In this document: positions 23,685 to 33,084 of the stretch, piece after piece | How the letters are laid out: every line of letters starts with the position of its first letter | Numbering within the stretch: the first letter of the stretch is position 1 | DNA from: Tenuifilaceae bacterium CYCD | Lineage (GTDB): Bacteria > Bacteroidota > Bacteroidia > Bacteroidales > Tenuifilaceae | Direction: 5' to 3' | Length of the DNA: 64,000 nucleotides | Assembly: GCA_036322835.1 (NCBI GenBank) | Contig: AP027304.1 | Location: forward strand, 3,410,001 to 3,474,000 | Notes under the pieces: model-generated | What the model was told of the DNA's origin: nothing | Seen by the model: only the letters and a program-made list of their open reading frames with translations | Database searches by the model: none | Translations under genes and position numbers: made by a program

Positions 23685-24830
23685 ATGAAGATTCCTCAAA
23701 TAGTTATATTCCTATCGGTTGTTCTATCGGTCTACTTTTTGGTAAACACCTTTATTTATGTTCAAACAAAACCAATTTTCTCCATTTCGAGTTTAGGAAT
23801 TTGGCTTAAGGTGATATTCTGGCTGCTAGTATTCTCCTATCCTATAGGCCGAACACTGGAGGGTTTTGCAAGCGGTGCTGCATCGTCGTTTTTAATCAAG
23901 ATGGGCTCAATTTGGCTTGGCGCAATGCTATATCTTTTCCTAGCATTTCTTTTGCTCCTTATTATTAGGTTTACCAATAGCCTTTTCAACATTACCGATT
24001 ATCTCGATTTTAAGAATCACCTAAACTATAAGCAAATTGCCGTTATTGGCGTATATGCTATTACTGCTTTAGTACTAATTGTAGGTCATATCAATGCAAT
24101 TAGCCCAAAAGTAAGCAGGGTAACCATAAATACCGATAAAAATATAGGTAGTTCTAGTTTAAGAATTGTGGCTGTTTCCGATATTCACCTAGGTACTATT
24201 ATTGGGAAAAATCAACTCAACAAGTTGGTAAACCTTATCAACGAGCAAAAACCCGATGTTGTTCTTTTGGCTGGCGATATTTTCGATGAGGATATTGCGC
24301 CGGTGGTTAATGGCGGAATGGGTATACTTTTCGAGCAAATAAAATCTAAGTATGGGACCTACGCAGTAACCGGAAACCACGAGTATTTTGGAAAATTCGA
24401 GGCTAAAATCGACTACCTAAAACAGCACAAAGTGAATGTTCTTAGGGACTCTTCCGTTCTTGTCGATAATTTTTATGTGATTGGTCGTGAGGATAGGCAA
24501 AGTAACTATGCATTGAGCAGAACCCGAAAAACCATAGAAGAATTGGTAGATAGTCTCGATAAATCAAAATTGATGATTCTTTTAGACCATCAACCCTACA
24601 ACTTAAATGAAGCACAGGAGAGCGGTATTGATATACAGCTATCGGGACATACGCATCACGGACAAATGTGGCCATTCAACTATGCTACACAAGGAATATT
24701 TGAGGTGAGTAGAGGGTATCATATTAAAGGTAATACTCATTACTACGTATCTACGGGCTTTGGAACTTGGGGTCCAAGAGTTAGAATAGGGAATAGACCT
24801 GAGATTGTGGTGATTGATATTAAGCGTTAA
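23685..24830 (+). CDS. Membrane-anchored metallophosphoesterase (YaeI-like)
   Basis: A 381-residue protein with four N-terminal membrane segments (residues about 5-25, 35-55, 70-105 and 118-138) followed by a calcineurin-like phosphoesterase domain. Metal-binding motifs are complete: DIHLG, GDIFDED, GNHEYF and SGHTHHGQMWP, ending with GTWGPRVRIGNRPE. Family members hydrolyse phosphodiesters or UDP-sugar lipids at the membrane, and the substrate here is unknown. It is a single gene. Its stop codon lies inside a 7-bp periodic sequence (24826-24857). Confidence 0.88.
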   Translation: MKIPQIVIFLSVVLSVYFLVNTFIYVQTKPIFSISSLGIWLKVIFWLLVFSYPIGRTLEGFASGAASSFLIKMGSIWLGAMLYLFLAFLLLLIIRFTNSLFNITDYLDFKNHLNYKQIAVIGVYAITALVLIVGHINAISPKVSRVTINTDKNIGSSSLRIVAVSDIHLGTIIGKNQLNKLVNLINEQKPDVVLLAGDIFDEDIAPVVNGGMGILFEQIKSKYGTYAVTGNHEYFGKFEAKIDYLKQHKVNVLRDSSVLVDNFYVIGREDRQSNYALSRTRKTIEELVDSLDKSKLMILLDHQPYNLNEAQESGIDIQLSGHTHHGQMWPFNYATQGIFEVSRGYHIKGNTHYYVSTGFGTWGPRVRIGNRPEIVVIDIKR

Positions 24831-24857
24831 ACGTAAAATGTTAAACGTTAAAAGTAG
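24826..24857. repeat. Heptad micro-repeat (GTTAAAC type)
   Basis: Consecutive 7-mers GTTAAAC, GTAAAAT, GTTAAAC and GTTAAAA start at 24826 and overlap the stop codon of the phosphoesterase gene. It is one of five intergenic sites in this window with 7-bp periodicity but unrelated sequence. Confidence 0.7.
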
Positions 24858-25004
24858 ATTCATTTGCCAATGAATCTACTTTTAATTAAACTAACAACAA
24901 TCAAAGAACAACCATCAACCTTATTGTTAATAAATTATATCAATAATTATCAACACATTACATCTTGATCACTAAAATTAATTATTATCGTAAAGGTTAA
25001 TGAT

Positions 25005-25012
25005 TATTTTTG
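25005..25012 (+). promoter_or_regulatory. -7 box for dnaX
   Basis: TATTTTTG matches TAnnTTTG 19 bp upstream of the dnaX ATG. No clear TTTG is seen at the -33 position. Confidence 0.5.
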
Positions 25013-25031
25013 TGATTGTAAAAGTTGATTA

Positions 25032-26774
25032 ATGGAGAATTTTATTGTATCGGCTCGGAAATACCGCCCGGCAACGTTCAAAAGCGTTGTGGGTCAATCT
25101 ACTTTAACCACTACACTTAAGAACGCCATTCAGCGTAAGCAGTTGGCTCAAGCCTACCTATTCTGTGGGCCTCGTGGAGTTGGTAAAACAACCTGTGCGC
25201 GTATTTTTGCCAAAACAATAAACTGCCAGAATCTAACATCGGAACTGGAGGCTTGCAACGAGTGCGAGAGCTGCGTATCGTTCAACACCAACCGTTCATA
25301 CAATATCCACGAGCTCGATGCTGCTTCGAACAACTCCGTTGAAGGAATCCGTAAGTTGATTGAGCAGGTACGTATCCCCCCGCAAATTGGAAAGTACAGC
25401 GTGTATATCATCGACGAGGTTCACATGTTGTCGCAGAGCGCTTTCAACGCATTCCTAAAAACATTGGAAGAACCACCTGCACATGCCATTTTTATTATGG
25501 CTACAACCGAGAAACATAAAATTCTTCCTACAATTCTTTCGCGCTGCCAGATATTCGATTTTAACCGAATTAAGGTTGAGGATACTGTTAAGTATCTTGA
25601 ATATATAGCGCAAACCGAAAAGGTAGAGTACGAGGTGGAAGCACTCAATGTTATCGCCCAAAAGGCTGATGGTGCAATGCGCGATGCCCTTTCAATTTTC
25701 GACCAGGTAGTTAGTTTTAGCGATAATCATATCACCTACAATAAGGTAATTGAAAACCTAAACGTGCTCGATTACCAGTACTACTTTAAGTTAACCGAGA
25801 ATTTCCTAAAAGGCGAGATGGCCGATTCGCTAAGAATACTTGACGAATTACTATCCAAAGGATTTGATACGCAGCAATTCGTAAGTGGGTTAAGCCTACA
25901 TCTGCGCAATATTCTTGTTTGCAAAGACCCTCAAACTATACAACTTCTAGAGGTTGGTGCTGCAATTGCCGAGAAGTATAAACAGATGGCCGCGCAGTGT
26001 CCTCCCGATTTTTTGGTAAGCGCACTACAACTCTCCAACGTGTTTGATGTGAGTTTCAGGCAGAGTCCCAACCAACGCTTACACGTTGAACTATTGCTGA
26101 TCAGACTTTGCGGTTTGAATCAGGAAAAAAAAAAATCTGACAGTCTAGATTTCATTTCCGATAATCCTTACGAGGTTTTCTCTGCACCAAAAGTGCAGGC
26201 CAATACTGCACCAGCATCCCGACCCGTAATGCAAAGCGTACAGGTTCCTACAACTGAGCAACCTGCAGCTACCCGCAAACCTATGCCCAAAACAACCTCA
26301 TTAAAGGGCATAATGAGCGGCAATTACCAAGCACCCCAAAAGGAGGAAGTAAAAGTTTCAGAAGCATCCCCTACAAAAGCAGAACACACATCTATTACAG
26401 AAAATAAACCATTCACTCAGAATGATTTAGAGGAGACCTGGAACAGTTACGCAGAAATTATTAAAACCGAAAAGCCTGGCCAGTTTAGCCTAATGCAAAA
26501 CTACTCGCCAATTTTGGTGGAGAGCAATAAGGTTATAGTAAAGTTTGAAGGACAAATTCAGGTCGATCTTTTCCAAGAAATAAAGTTGGATTTGTTGATG
26601 TATCTTAAAAAGACTTTAAGAAATCTTGCAATAGATATTACCGAAGAAATTGAAGTTACAGAAGGACCGCAAAAAAATAGGTTATTCACCTCCGACGATA
26701 AATTAAAGTTTTTGATAGAGCAAAACCCCGCTATACTTAGGATGAAACAACAATTGAATCTCGATTTTAGTTAG
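25032..26774 (+). CDS. dnaX: DNA polymerase III subunits gamma and tau
   Basis: A 580-residue clamp-loader ATPase. Domain I has Walker A GPRGVGKTTCAR (about 48-59), a zinc module with four Cys ending in CNECESC (about 75-82), Walker B YIIDEVHMLS and the SRC sensor in ILSRCQIFDF. Domains II and III run to about residue 363. A proline- and threonine-rich linker and the tau C-terminus follow. At 26125-26135, exactly at the end of domain III (NQEKKKSDS), there is a run of eleven A. A -1 shift there reads Ile then TGA (26138-26140), giving a product of about 369 residues, the right size for gamma. Slippage-made gamma is known in E. coli and Thermus. Confidence 0.97.
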   Translation: MENFIVSARKYRPATFKSVVGQSTLTTTLKNAIQRKQLAQAYLFCGPRGVGKTTCARIFAKTINCQNLTSELEACNECESCVSFNTNRSYNIHELDAASNNSVEGIRKLIEQVRIPPQIGKYSVYIIDEVHMLSQSAFNAFLKTLEEPPAHAIFIMATTEKHKILPTILSRCQIFDFNRIKVEDTVKYLEYIAQTEKVEYEVEALNVIAQKADGAMRDALSIFDQVVSFSDNHITYNKVIENLNVLDYQYYFKLTENFLKGEMADSLRILDELLSKGFDTQQFVSGLSLHLRNILVCKDPQTIQLLEVGAAIAEKYKQMAAQCPPDFLVSALQLSNVFDVSFRQSPNQRLHVELLLIRLCGLNQEKKKSDSLDFISDNPYEVFSAPKVQANTAPASRPVMQSVQVPTTEQPAATRKPMPKTTSLKGIMSGNYQAPQKEEVKVSEASPTKAEHTSITENKPFTQNDLEETWNSYAEIIKTEKPGQFSLMQNYSPILVESNKVIVKFEGQIQVDLFQEIKLDLLMYLKKTLRNLAIDITEEIEVTEGPQKNRLFTSDDKLKFLIEQNPAILRMKQQLNLDFS

Positions 26775-26958
26775 TTTATCTCCTCCTTCGAGTTCCTTCG
26801 TGATTTCCTTTGTGCGCCTTTGTGGTTAAATTCTTATTTAACTCTTACCTTGCATTTATTCTTCTCTAAACAAAACCAACCTCTATTTGTTAATACAATA
26901 ACATTAAGTAAATTTGATGTTGTAATGTTTATTTTGACTAACTAAAACCTAATTAAAT

Positions 26959-27468
26959 ATGAATAAAAAAGTTGAAAAAGCTATTAACGAGCAGATTAAT
27001 GCCGAATTATGGTCGGCTTACCTCTACCTTTCTATGTCGGCTCACTTTGCAACCGAAGGTTTGAATGGTTTTGCAAACTGGTTCCGTATTCAATGGCAAG
27101 AGGAAACAACCCACGCTATGAAATTTTTCGATTACCTAATTGAACGTGGAGGCAAACCCGAATTAAAACCAATCAAAGCTGTTGAAACAAAATGGAACAG
27201 CCCATTACACGCTTTTGAGGAAACACTAAAACACGAGAAAGTGGTTACATCGCTTATCAATAACCTTATGGATATTGCTATTGAGGAAAAGGATCACGCT
27301 ACAAAAGGTTTCCTACAATGGTTTGTTGATGAACAAGTTGAAGAGGAAGCAAATGCTCAGGAAATAATTGATACTTTAAAGTTAATTAAGGGTGAAGGAA
27401 ACGGTCTGTTTATGATTGACAGGGAACTAAAGCAAAGGGTATTTGTTGATGCTACAGCAAAGGCTTAA
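26959..27468 (+). CDS. ftnA: Ferritin (non-haem, ferroxidase type)
   Basis: A 169-residue four-helix bundle iron-storage protein. The ferroxidase residues are visible: Glu17 in INAELWSAYLYLSM, Glu50 and His53 in QEETTHAMKFF, and Glu94 in ALKHEKVVT-like context with further Glu and Gln residues in FVDEQVEEEANAQEI. It oxidises Fe(II) and stores it in a 24-subunit cage. Length is standard. It is a single-gene unit with an AT-rich leader and its own terminator. The sequence before it (26775-26830) has imperfect 10-12 bp repeats of the CCTTCGTG/CCTTTGTG type but no gene. Confidence 0.95.
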   Translation: MNKKVEKAINEQINAELWSAYLYLSMSAHFATEGLNGFANWFRIQWQEETTHAMKFFDYLIERGGKPELKPIKAVETKWNSPLHAFEETLKHEKVVTSLINNLMDIAIEEKDHATKGFLQWFVDEQVEEEANAQEIIDTLKLIKGEGNGLFMIDRELKQRVFVDATAKA

Positions 27469-27488
27469 GAGTTAAAATCCATACTGAT

Positions 27489-27517
27489 AAAAAGGGGGCT
27501 ATGCGCTCCCTTTTTAC
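27489..27517 (+). terminator. Ferritin terminator
   Basis: AAAAAGGGGGC and GCTCCCTTTTT form a stem (with a mismatch) around a short loop, 20 bp after the ferritin stop, with a T-run on the plus strand. Confidence 0.75.
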
Positions 27518-27571
27518 TTACCCAATACTCTGATTTAAAACGCAGGGTTATTCATTTTCTCATTTCTCGTC

Positions 27572-27599
27572 CTACTTCAATCTTCCTACTTCCAACTCC
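27572..27599. repeat. Heptad micro-repeat (CTACTTC type)
   Basis: Consecutive 7-mers CTACTTC, AATCTTC, CTACTTC and CAACTCC lie in the gap between ferritin and secA, upstream of the secA -7 box. Confidence 0.65.
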
Positions 27600-27658
27600 T
27601 TGTTAATTCTTTTTAACTTAATATTTTCCTTTTCCCTGACTTTTCGAAAAAAAACGGT

Positions 27659-27666
27659 TAAATTTG
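27659..27666 (+). promoter_or_regulatory. -7 box for secA
   Basis: TAAATTTG matches the TAnnTTTG consensus 30 bp before the chosen secA ATG at 27697. A start at the TTG at 27664 would lie inside the promoter, which supports the later start. Confidence 0.6.
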
Positions 27667-27696
27667 TTGGCTTTAAACAAAATAATTTACTGTAAA

Positions 27697-30600
27697 ATGG
27701 GAATTAATAAATTTTTCGCTAAACTTTTTGGAACAAAGTCAGACCGCGATTTACGGGAATTGATGCCAATTCTTGATAAAATAAAAGAGGTTTACCCCAA
27801 ATACACAACCCTATCAAACGACGAACTACGTAACGAATCTGCAAAACTTCGTGCAAAAATCAAGGAGTACATTGCCGAGGATGAGACTAAGGTTGAAACC
27901 CTTAAGCAGAAGATGGAGTCTGATACCATTGGGTACGATGAAAAAGACGAAATCTACAAAGAAGTTGAAAAGACTAACAAGTTAATTGATGAGAAAATTG
28001 AGGAAATCCTCAACCAGATTCTCCCCGATGCCTTCTCTATCATTAAGGAAACCGCACGCCGATTCAAGGAGAATGAATTGGTTGAAGTAACCGCATCGGA
28101 ATTCGACCGGAACCTTTCTGCGCATAAGGATTTTGTTACTATAGAAGGCAATAAGGCGATTTATAAAAATCGTTGGATCGCTGGCGGTAATGAGATTGTG
28201 TGGGATATGGTTCATTATGATGTACAGCTAATCGGAGGTGTCGTTCTTCATCAAGGTAAAATATCTGAGATGGGAACTGGTGAAGGTAAAACCCTTGTTG
28301 CCACACTACCGGTTTTCCTAAATGCATTGGCAGGAAAAGGTGTTCACGTTGTAACCGTTAACGACTATTTAGCTCGCCGTGACTCAGAGTGGATGGGACC
28401 TATCTACGAATTCCACGGATTATCTGTTGATTGTATTGACAAACATCAACCCAACTCCGATGCTCGCCGTAAAGCATACAATGCAGATATTACTTTCGGT
28501 ACCAATAACGAGTTCGGTTTCGACTATCTCCGCGATAATATGGCTGTTGCTCCCGAGGATTTGGTTCAACGAAAACATCACTTTGCTATTGTCGATGAGG
28601 TTGACTCCGTGTTAATTGACGATGCACGTACACCACTTATCATTTCTGGTCCTGTTCCAAAGGGCGATGACCAAATGTTTGAGGAATATAAGCCTAAGGT
28701 TGAAAAACTAGTAAACGCACAAAAAGCATTGGTTACACAGCTCCTTGCCGATGCTCGTAAACTGATATCAGAAGAAAAGACTGAAGATGGGGCTAAACTT
28801 CTTCTTCGTGCATTCAAAGGTATGCCAAAGTACAAGCCACTTATTAAATATCTGAGTGAACAGGGTATTAAGGCATTGCTGCACAAAACTGAGAACTTTT
28901 ACATGCAGGATAACAACAGGAACATGCACGTCATCACCGATGATCTTTTCTTTGTTATCGACGAAAAATTAAACTCTGTTGAACTAACGGATAAAGGTAT
29001 CGATTTAATCACCAGTTCATCCGAAGATCCTAGATTTTTCGTGTTGCCCGATATAGGAAGTGAAGTTGCTGAGATTGAAAAAACAGTCCATGAACACGCT
29101 GAAAAGGTTACTAAAAAAGACGAACTACTTCGCGATTACGCAGTAAAATCAGAGCGAGTACATACTGTTCACCAACTACTAAAAGCATACGCAATGTTCG
29201 AAAAGGACGTTGAGTATGTGGTTATGGACAACAAGGTTAAAATTGTTGACGAGCAAACAGGCCGTATTCTTGAGGGTCGTCGTTATTCCGATGGTTTGCA
29301 CCAAGCAATCGAGGCAAAAGAGCATGTTAAGATAGAAGCAGCAACTCAAACATTTGCAACCATTACGCTTCAGAACTACTTTAGGATGTACCACAAACTT
29401 GCGGGTATGACTGGTACTGCCGAAACTGAAGCTGGTGAGTTCTGGACTATCTACAAACTTGATGTTGTTGTTATTCCAACCAACCGTCCTGTTGTTCGTA
29501 AAGATATGGACGATTTGGTGTACAAAACCAAACGTGAAAAGTACAACGCTGTTATTGATGAAATTGTAAAACTAACTGATGCTGGCCGGCCAGTACTCGT
29601 GGGGACAACCTCAGTTGAAGTTTCGGAACTATTAAGCAGAATGCTTAAACTGAAAGGTATTAAGCATAATGTATTGAATGCGAAACAGCACCAGCGCGAA
29701 GCCGATATTGTTGCAGAGGCTGGTCGTCCCAAAACCGTAACCATTGCAACCAATATGGCGGGTCGTGGTACCGATATCAAGTTAACCCCAGAAACTAAGG
29801 CTGCGGGCGGTTTGGCTATTATTGGTACCGAGCGTCACGAATCTCGCCGAGTTGACCGTCAGCTACGCGGACGTTCTGGTCGTCAAGGAGACCCCGGTAC
29901 ATCTCAATTCTACGTTTCGTTAGAGGACGATTTGATGCGCCTGTTCGGATCGGACAGAATTGCTAAAATCATGGACAGACTAGGCTTGAAGGAAGGCGAG
30001 GTTATTCAGCACTCAATGATTTCGAAATCCATTGAACGTGCTCAGAAAAAGGTTGAGGAGAACAACTTTGGTATCCGTAAGCGTTTGCTTGAGTATGATG
30101 ACGTAATGAATGCTCAGCGCGAGGTTATTTACACACGTCGCCGCCATGCACTTTACGGCGAAAGACTTGACGTGGATATCTCCAACATGTTCTACGATGT
30201 TTGCGAATCGATGGTAGGTGAATTCCACGGGAATTACACTCACGAAGATTTCAACTTGGAAGCAATTAAGAATTTTTCCATTGAAGTACCTGTTACGGAA
30301 GAAGAGTACATCGATCTTAAACCTGTTGAAATTACAGATAAACTTTACGACTCCACCATTAACGCCTACGACAGAAAGATTGCAACAATTGCGAACCAAG
30401 CTTACCCTGTAATTAAGGATGTATACGAGAAACAATCGGCCATCTACGAAAATATTGTAGTTCCTATCTCCGATGGCCAGAAGATTTACCAGATTGTTAC
30501 CAACCTGAAAAAGGCTTACGAGTCGGGAGGAAAAGACCTAGGCCGTTCGTTCTCAAAAACTATCATCCTTTACACCATAGATGAATACTGGAAAGAGCAT

Positions 30601-30981
30601 CTACGCGAAATGGATGAGTTAAAGCAAAGCGTTCAGAATGCAGCTTACGAGCAAAAGGATCCATTGCTTATCTATAAACTTGAGGCCTACGAGTTATTCC
30701 GTACAATGATTGATAAGTTGAACAAGGATATCGTTTCAATTCTTGCGAAAGCGTTCATTCCGCTACGCGATCCAAGCCAGGTGCAGGAAGCGCGTCAGCG
30801 TAAGCATACCGATATGAGCCAGTATCAAACCAGCCGTACAGACAACCTGCAGGCTGGCGCAAATACTCAAGCGCCAAATCGTGAGCCTGTAAAAGTTGAG
30901 ATGAAGATTGGCCGTAACGATCCCTGTCCTTGTGGAAGTGGAAAGAAATACAAGGCGTGCCACGGTAAAAACGAAAATTAA
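27697..30981 (+). CDS. secA: Preprotein translocase ATPase SecA
   Basis: A 1094-residue motor that drives precursors through SecYEG. It has the N-terminal helicase domain with Walker [11 protein letters not shown] and Walker [21 protein letters not shown], the preprotein cross-linking domain, the second helicase domain with [13 protein letters not shown] and [10 protein letters not shown], the helical wing and scaffold, and a C-terminal zinc-binding [14 protein letters not shown]. It is longer than E. coli SecA (901) because of insertions typical of Bacteroidota. I chose the ATG at 27697 (MGINKFF), which follows a -7 box. argS starts 40 bp downstream. Confidence 0.97.
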   Translation: MGINKFFAKLFGTKSDRDLRELMPILDKIKEVYPKYTTLSNDELRNESAKLRAKIKEYIAEDETKVETLKQKMESDTIGYDEKDEIYKEVEKTNKLIDEKIEEILNQILPDAFSIIKETARRFKENELVEVTASEFDRNLSAHKDFVTIEGNKAIYKNRWIAGGNEIVWDMVHYDVQLIGGVVLHQGKISEMGTGEGKTLVATLPVFLNALAGKGVHVVTVNDYLARRDSEWMGPIYEFHGLSVDCIDKHQPNSDARRKAYNADITFGTNNEFGFDYLRDNMAVAPEDLVQRKHHFAIVDEVDSVLIDDARTPLIISGPVPKGDDQMFEEYKPKVEKLVNAQKALVTQLLADARKLISEEKTEDGAKLLLRAFKGMPKYKPLIKYLSEQGIKALLHKTENFYMQDNNRNMHVITDDLFFVIDEKLNSVELTDKGIDLITSSSEDPRFFVLPDIGSEVAEIEKTVHEHAEKVTKKDELLRDYAVKSERVHTVHQLLKAYAMFEKDVEYVVMDNKVKIVDEQTGRILEGRRYSDGLHQAIEAKEHVKIEAATQTFATITLQNYFRMYHKLAGMTGTAETEAGEFWTIYKLDVVVIPTNRPVVRKDMDDLVYKTKREKYNAVIDEIVKLTDAGRPVLVGTTSVEVSELLSRMLKLKGIKHNVLNAKQHQREADIVAEAGRPKTVTIATNMAGRGTDIKLTPETKAAGGLAIIGTERHESRRVDRQLRGRSGRQGDPGTSQFYVSLEDDLMRLFGSDRIAKIMDRLGLKEGEVIQHSMISKSIERAQKKVEENNFGIRKRLLEYDDVMNAQREVIYTRRRHALYGERLDVDISNMFYDVCESMVGEFHGNYTHEDFNLEAIKNFSIEVPVTEEEYIDLKPVEITDKLYDSTINAYDRKIATIANQAYPVIKDVYEKQSAIYENIVVPISDGQKIYQIVTNLKKAYESGGKDLGRSFSKTIILYTIDEYWKEHLREMDELKQSVQNAAYEQKDPLLIYKLEAYELFRTMIDKLNKDIVSILAKAFIPLRDPSQVQEARQRKHTDMSQYQTSRTDNLQAGANTQAPNREPVKVEMKIGRNDPCPCGSGKKYKACHGKNEN

Positions 30982-31019
30982 ATCTGACATCTTGTCTCTA
31001 AATCTAGAATCTAATTAAT
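30981..31019. repeat. Heptad micro-repeat before argS (TCT type)
   Basis: 7-mers AATCTGA, CATCTTG, TCTCTAA, ATCTAGA and ATCTAAT run up to the argS start codon. It resembles the NNNTCTA heptads before ffh (37181-37221). Confidence 0.6.
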
Positions 31020-31021
31020 CA

Positions 31022-32809
31022 ATGTCTACAGAACAATTTATTCAGGAAAAAACACAAGGAGTTATCGAAAGTTTATACGGCACAAAGCCCGATATCTCCT
31101 TGGTTCAAATACAAAAAACACGTAAGGAATTCGAAGGCGACTACACATTGGTCGCCTTTCCACTGCTTAAAATATCAAAGAAATCACCAGAGGCAACATG
31201 TCAGGAAATTGGTGAAGCAATGGTGAAAAGTAACCCTGTATTTCAATCATTCAATGTAGTAAAAGGGTTCCTTAACATTTCGCTATCAGCCAACTACTGG
31301 GCTGATGTACTAAACTCAATTATTGCTGACAAAGAATTTGGATTCAAACAACCAAATCCAGCTGATAAACCTGTAGTAGTGGAGTTTTCATCACCCAACA
31401 CAAACAAACCATTACACCTTGGCCACATCCGAAATAATCTACTTGGATTTTCAATTTCAAGAATTCTTGAGAAAAGTGGGAAACGAGTAATCAAGGTAAA
31501 CCTAGTAAATGACCGTGGAATCCATATCTGCAAATCAATGATTGCATGGTTAAGGTTTGGCAACGATGAAACCCCTGAAAGCACTGAAAAAAAAGGCGAT
31601 CACCTTGTTGGCGATTACTACGTTAGATTCGACAAGGAGTATAAAGCAGAAATTAGTAGTTTGGTTGCACAGGGAATGACCGAGGATGAGGCAAAAGCCA
31701 AAGCTCCTATCCTACTCCAAGCGCAGGACCTATTGCGCAAATGGGAAGCCAAAGATCCCGGAACTATTGCATTGTGGAGTAAAATGAACGGTTGGGTTTA
31801 CAGTGGTTTCGAAAAAACCTACAGTTCGTTAGGAATTTCGTTTGATAAAACCTACTACGAATCGCAAACCTACTTGTTAGGCAAATCTGTTGTTAACGAT
31901 GGATTAAACCGAGGCATTTTTAAACAAAAGGATGATAGTTCCGTTTGGATCGACTTAACGGCTGATGGACTTGACGAAAAGTTGCTTCTCCGTTCCGATG
32001 GAACTTCAGTTTACATCACCCAGGATATTGGCACAGCTATTCAACGTTATGAAGAGTTTAAGTTTGACGAACATATTTATGTTGTTGGGAACGAGCAAGA
32101 ATACCATTTTCAGGTTCTTAAACTGATAATGAAGAAACTTGGCTACGATTGGTCCGATGCACTATACCATTTATCCTACGGAATGGTTCAATTGCCCGAA
32201 GGCAAAATGAAATCGCGCGAGGGAACCGTGGTTGATGCGGATGATTTAGTGGCTGAAATGGTAAGCACTGCCCGCGAAATGTCCGAAGAACTAGGAAAAC
32301 TCGATGATATTGAATCTACAGAAGCCGATCACGTTAGTCAAATTGTAGGACTTGGTGCACTGAAATACTTCATCCTAAAGGTCGACCCCAAAAAGAATAT
32401 GACCTTCAATCCCAAAGAGTCTATAGACTTTAATGGGCATACAGGGCCATTCATCCAATACACCCACGCCAGAATTCGGTCGGTTCTAAGAAAAGCGGGG
32501 AACATACAACTTGGCAATCAAATAAAATCCGAACACATCTCCTCGGCCAAGGAACTAGGTTTAATACAAATGATTAATCTATTCCCCGAAACTGTTGGAA
32601 TTTCGGCGGAATCGCACAATCCTGCAATAATTGCAAACTTTGCATTTGAATTAGCCAAGGAGTACAACCAGTTCTATCACGAGTACCAAATCCTCAAGGA
32701 ATCGAACGAGGGTATAAGGCAATTCCGTTTGGAACTATCGCTTCAAATTGCTGATGTAATTAAACGGTCGATGTGGCTATTGGGAATTGAGGTGCCTGAT
32801 AAGATGTAA
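31022..32809 (+). CDS. argS: Arginyl-tRNA synthetase
   Basis: A 595-residue class I synthetase that charges tRNA-Arg. It has an N-terminal Add-1 tRNA-binding domain (1-100), the ATP-binding HLGH motif in NKPLHLGHIRNN (about 130-141), a KMKSREG sequence in place of KMSKS (about 398-404) and the C-terminal DALR anticodon-binding domain ending in a helix with DVIKRSMWLLGIEVPDKM. Length is normal. It lies downstream of secA and may be partly cotranscribed with it, because no terminator separates them. Confidence 0.97.
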   Translation: MSTEQFIQEKTQGVIESLYGTKPDISLVQIQKTRKEFEGDYTLVAFPLLKISKKSPEATCQEIGEAMVKSNPVFQSFNVVKGFLNISLSANYWADVLNSIIADKEFGFKQPNPADKPVVVEFSSPNTNKPLHLGHIRNNLLGFSISRILEKSGKRVIKVNLVNDRGIHICKSMIAWLRFGNDETPESTEKKGDHLVGDYYVRFDKEYKAEISSLVAQGMTEDEAKAKAPILLQAQDLLRKWEAKDPGTIALWSKMNGWVYSGFEKTYSSLGISFDKTYYESQTYLLGKSVVNDGLNRGIFKQKDDSSVWIDLTADGLDEKLLLRSDGTSVYITQDIGTAIQRYEEFKFDEHIYVVGNEQEYHFQVLKLIMKKLGYDWSDALYHLSYGMVQLPEGKMKSREGTVVDADDLVAEMVSTAREMSEELGKLDDIESTEADHVSQIVGLGALKYFILKVDPKKNMTFNPKESIDFNGHTGPFIQYTHARIRSVLRKAGNIQLGNQIKSEHISSAKELGLIQMINLFPETVGISAESHNPAIIANFAFELAKEYNQFYHEYQILKESNEGIRQFRLELSLQIADVIKRSMWLLGIEVPDKM

Positions 32810-32833
32810 TAATTACAGTTTATAATACTGAGT

Positions 32834-32857
32834 AAGGGGCTTTACAGCCCCTTTTTT
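32834..32857 (+). terminator. argS terminator
   Basis: AAGGGGCT (32834-32841) pairs with AGCCCCTT (32846-32853) around TTAC, followed by TTTT. Confidence 0.9.
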
Positions 32858-33084
32858 ATTTAATCCTGTACTCGAAGGAAAATCCCTATAAGTATCAGCA
32901 TATTGGATATAAAATATTATTAAACAACAACATAACATCTCAATTTTGAATTAATCTTCGATAAGTGTTTTTTATATGTCGATAGTCGTTGTTTGTCGAT
33001 ATTAGAATTTACATTTTTTAACATTCGATAAATTTAACCACTGAGAAATTAACAAATATTTACTAACCTAAACAAATTTAAACT

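Noticed and set aside
26775-26830. Possible small gene or IS remnant after dnaX
   Set aside because: Only imperfect CCTTCGTG/CCTTTGTG-type repeats are seen, with no open frame, inverted ends or target duplication.
32810-33084. Hidden RNA gene before the protease
   Set aside because: Apart from the argS terminator I see only AT-rich sequence with no stable structure or conserved motif.
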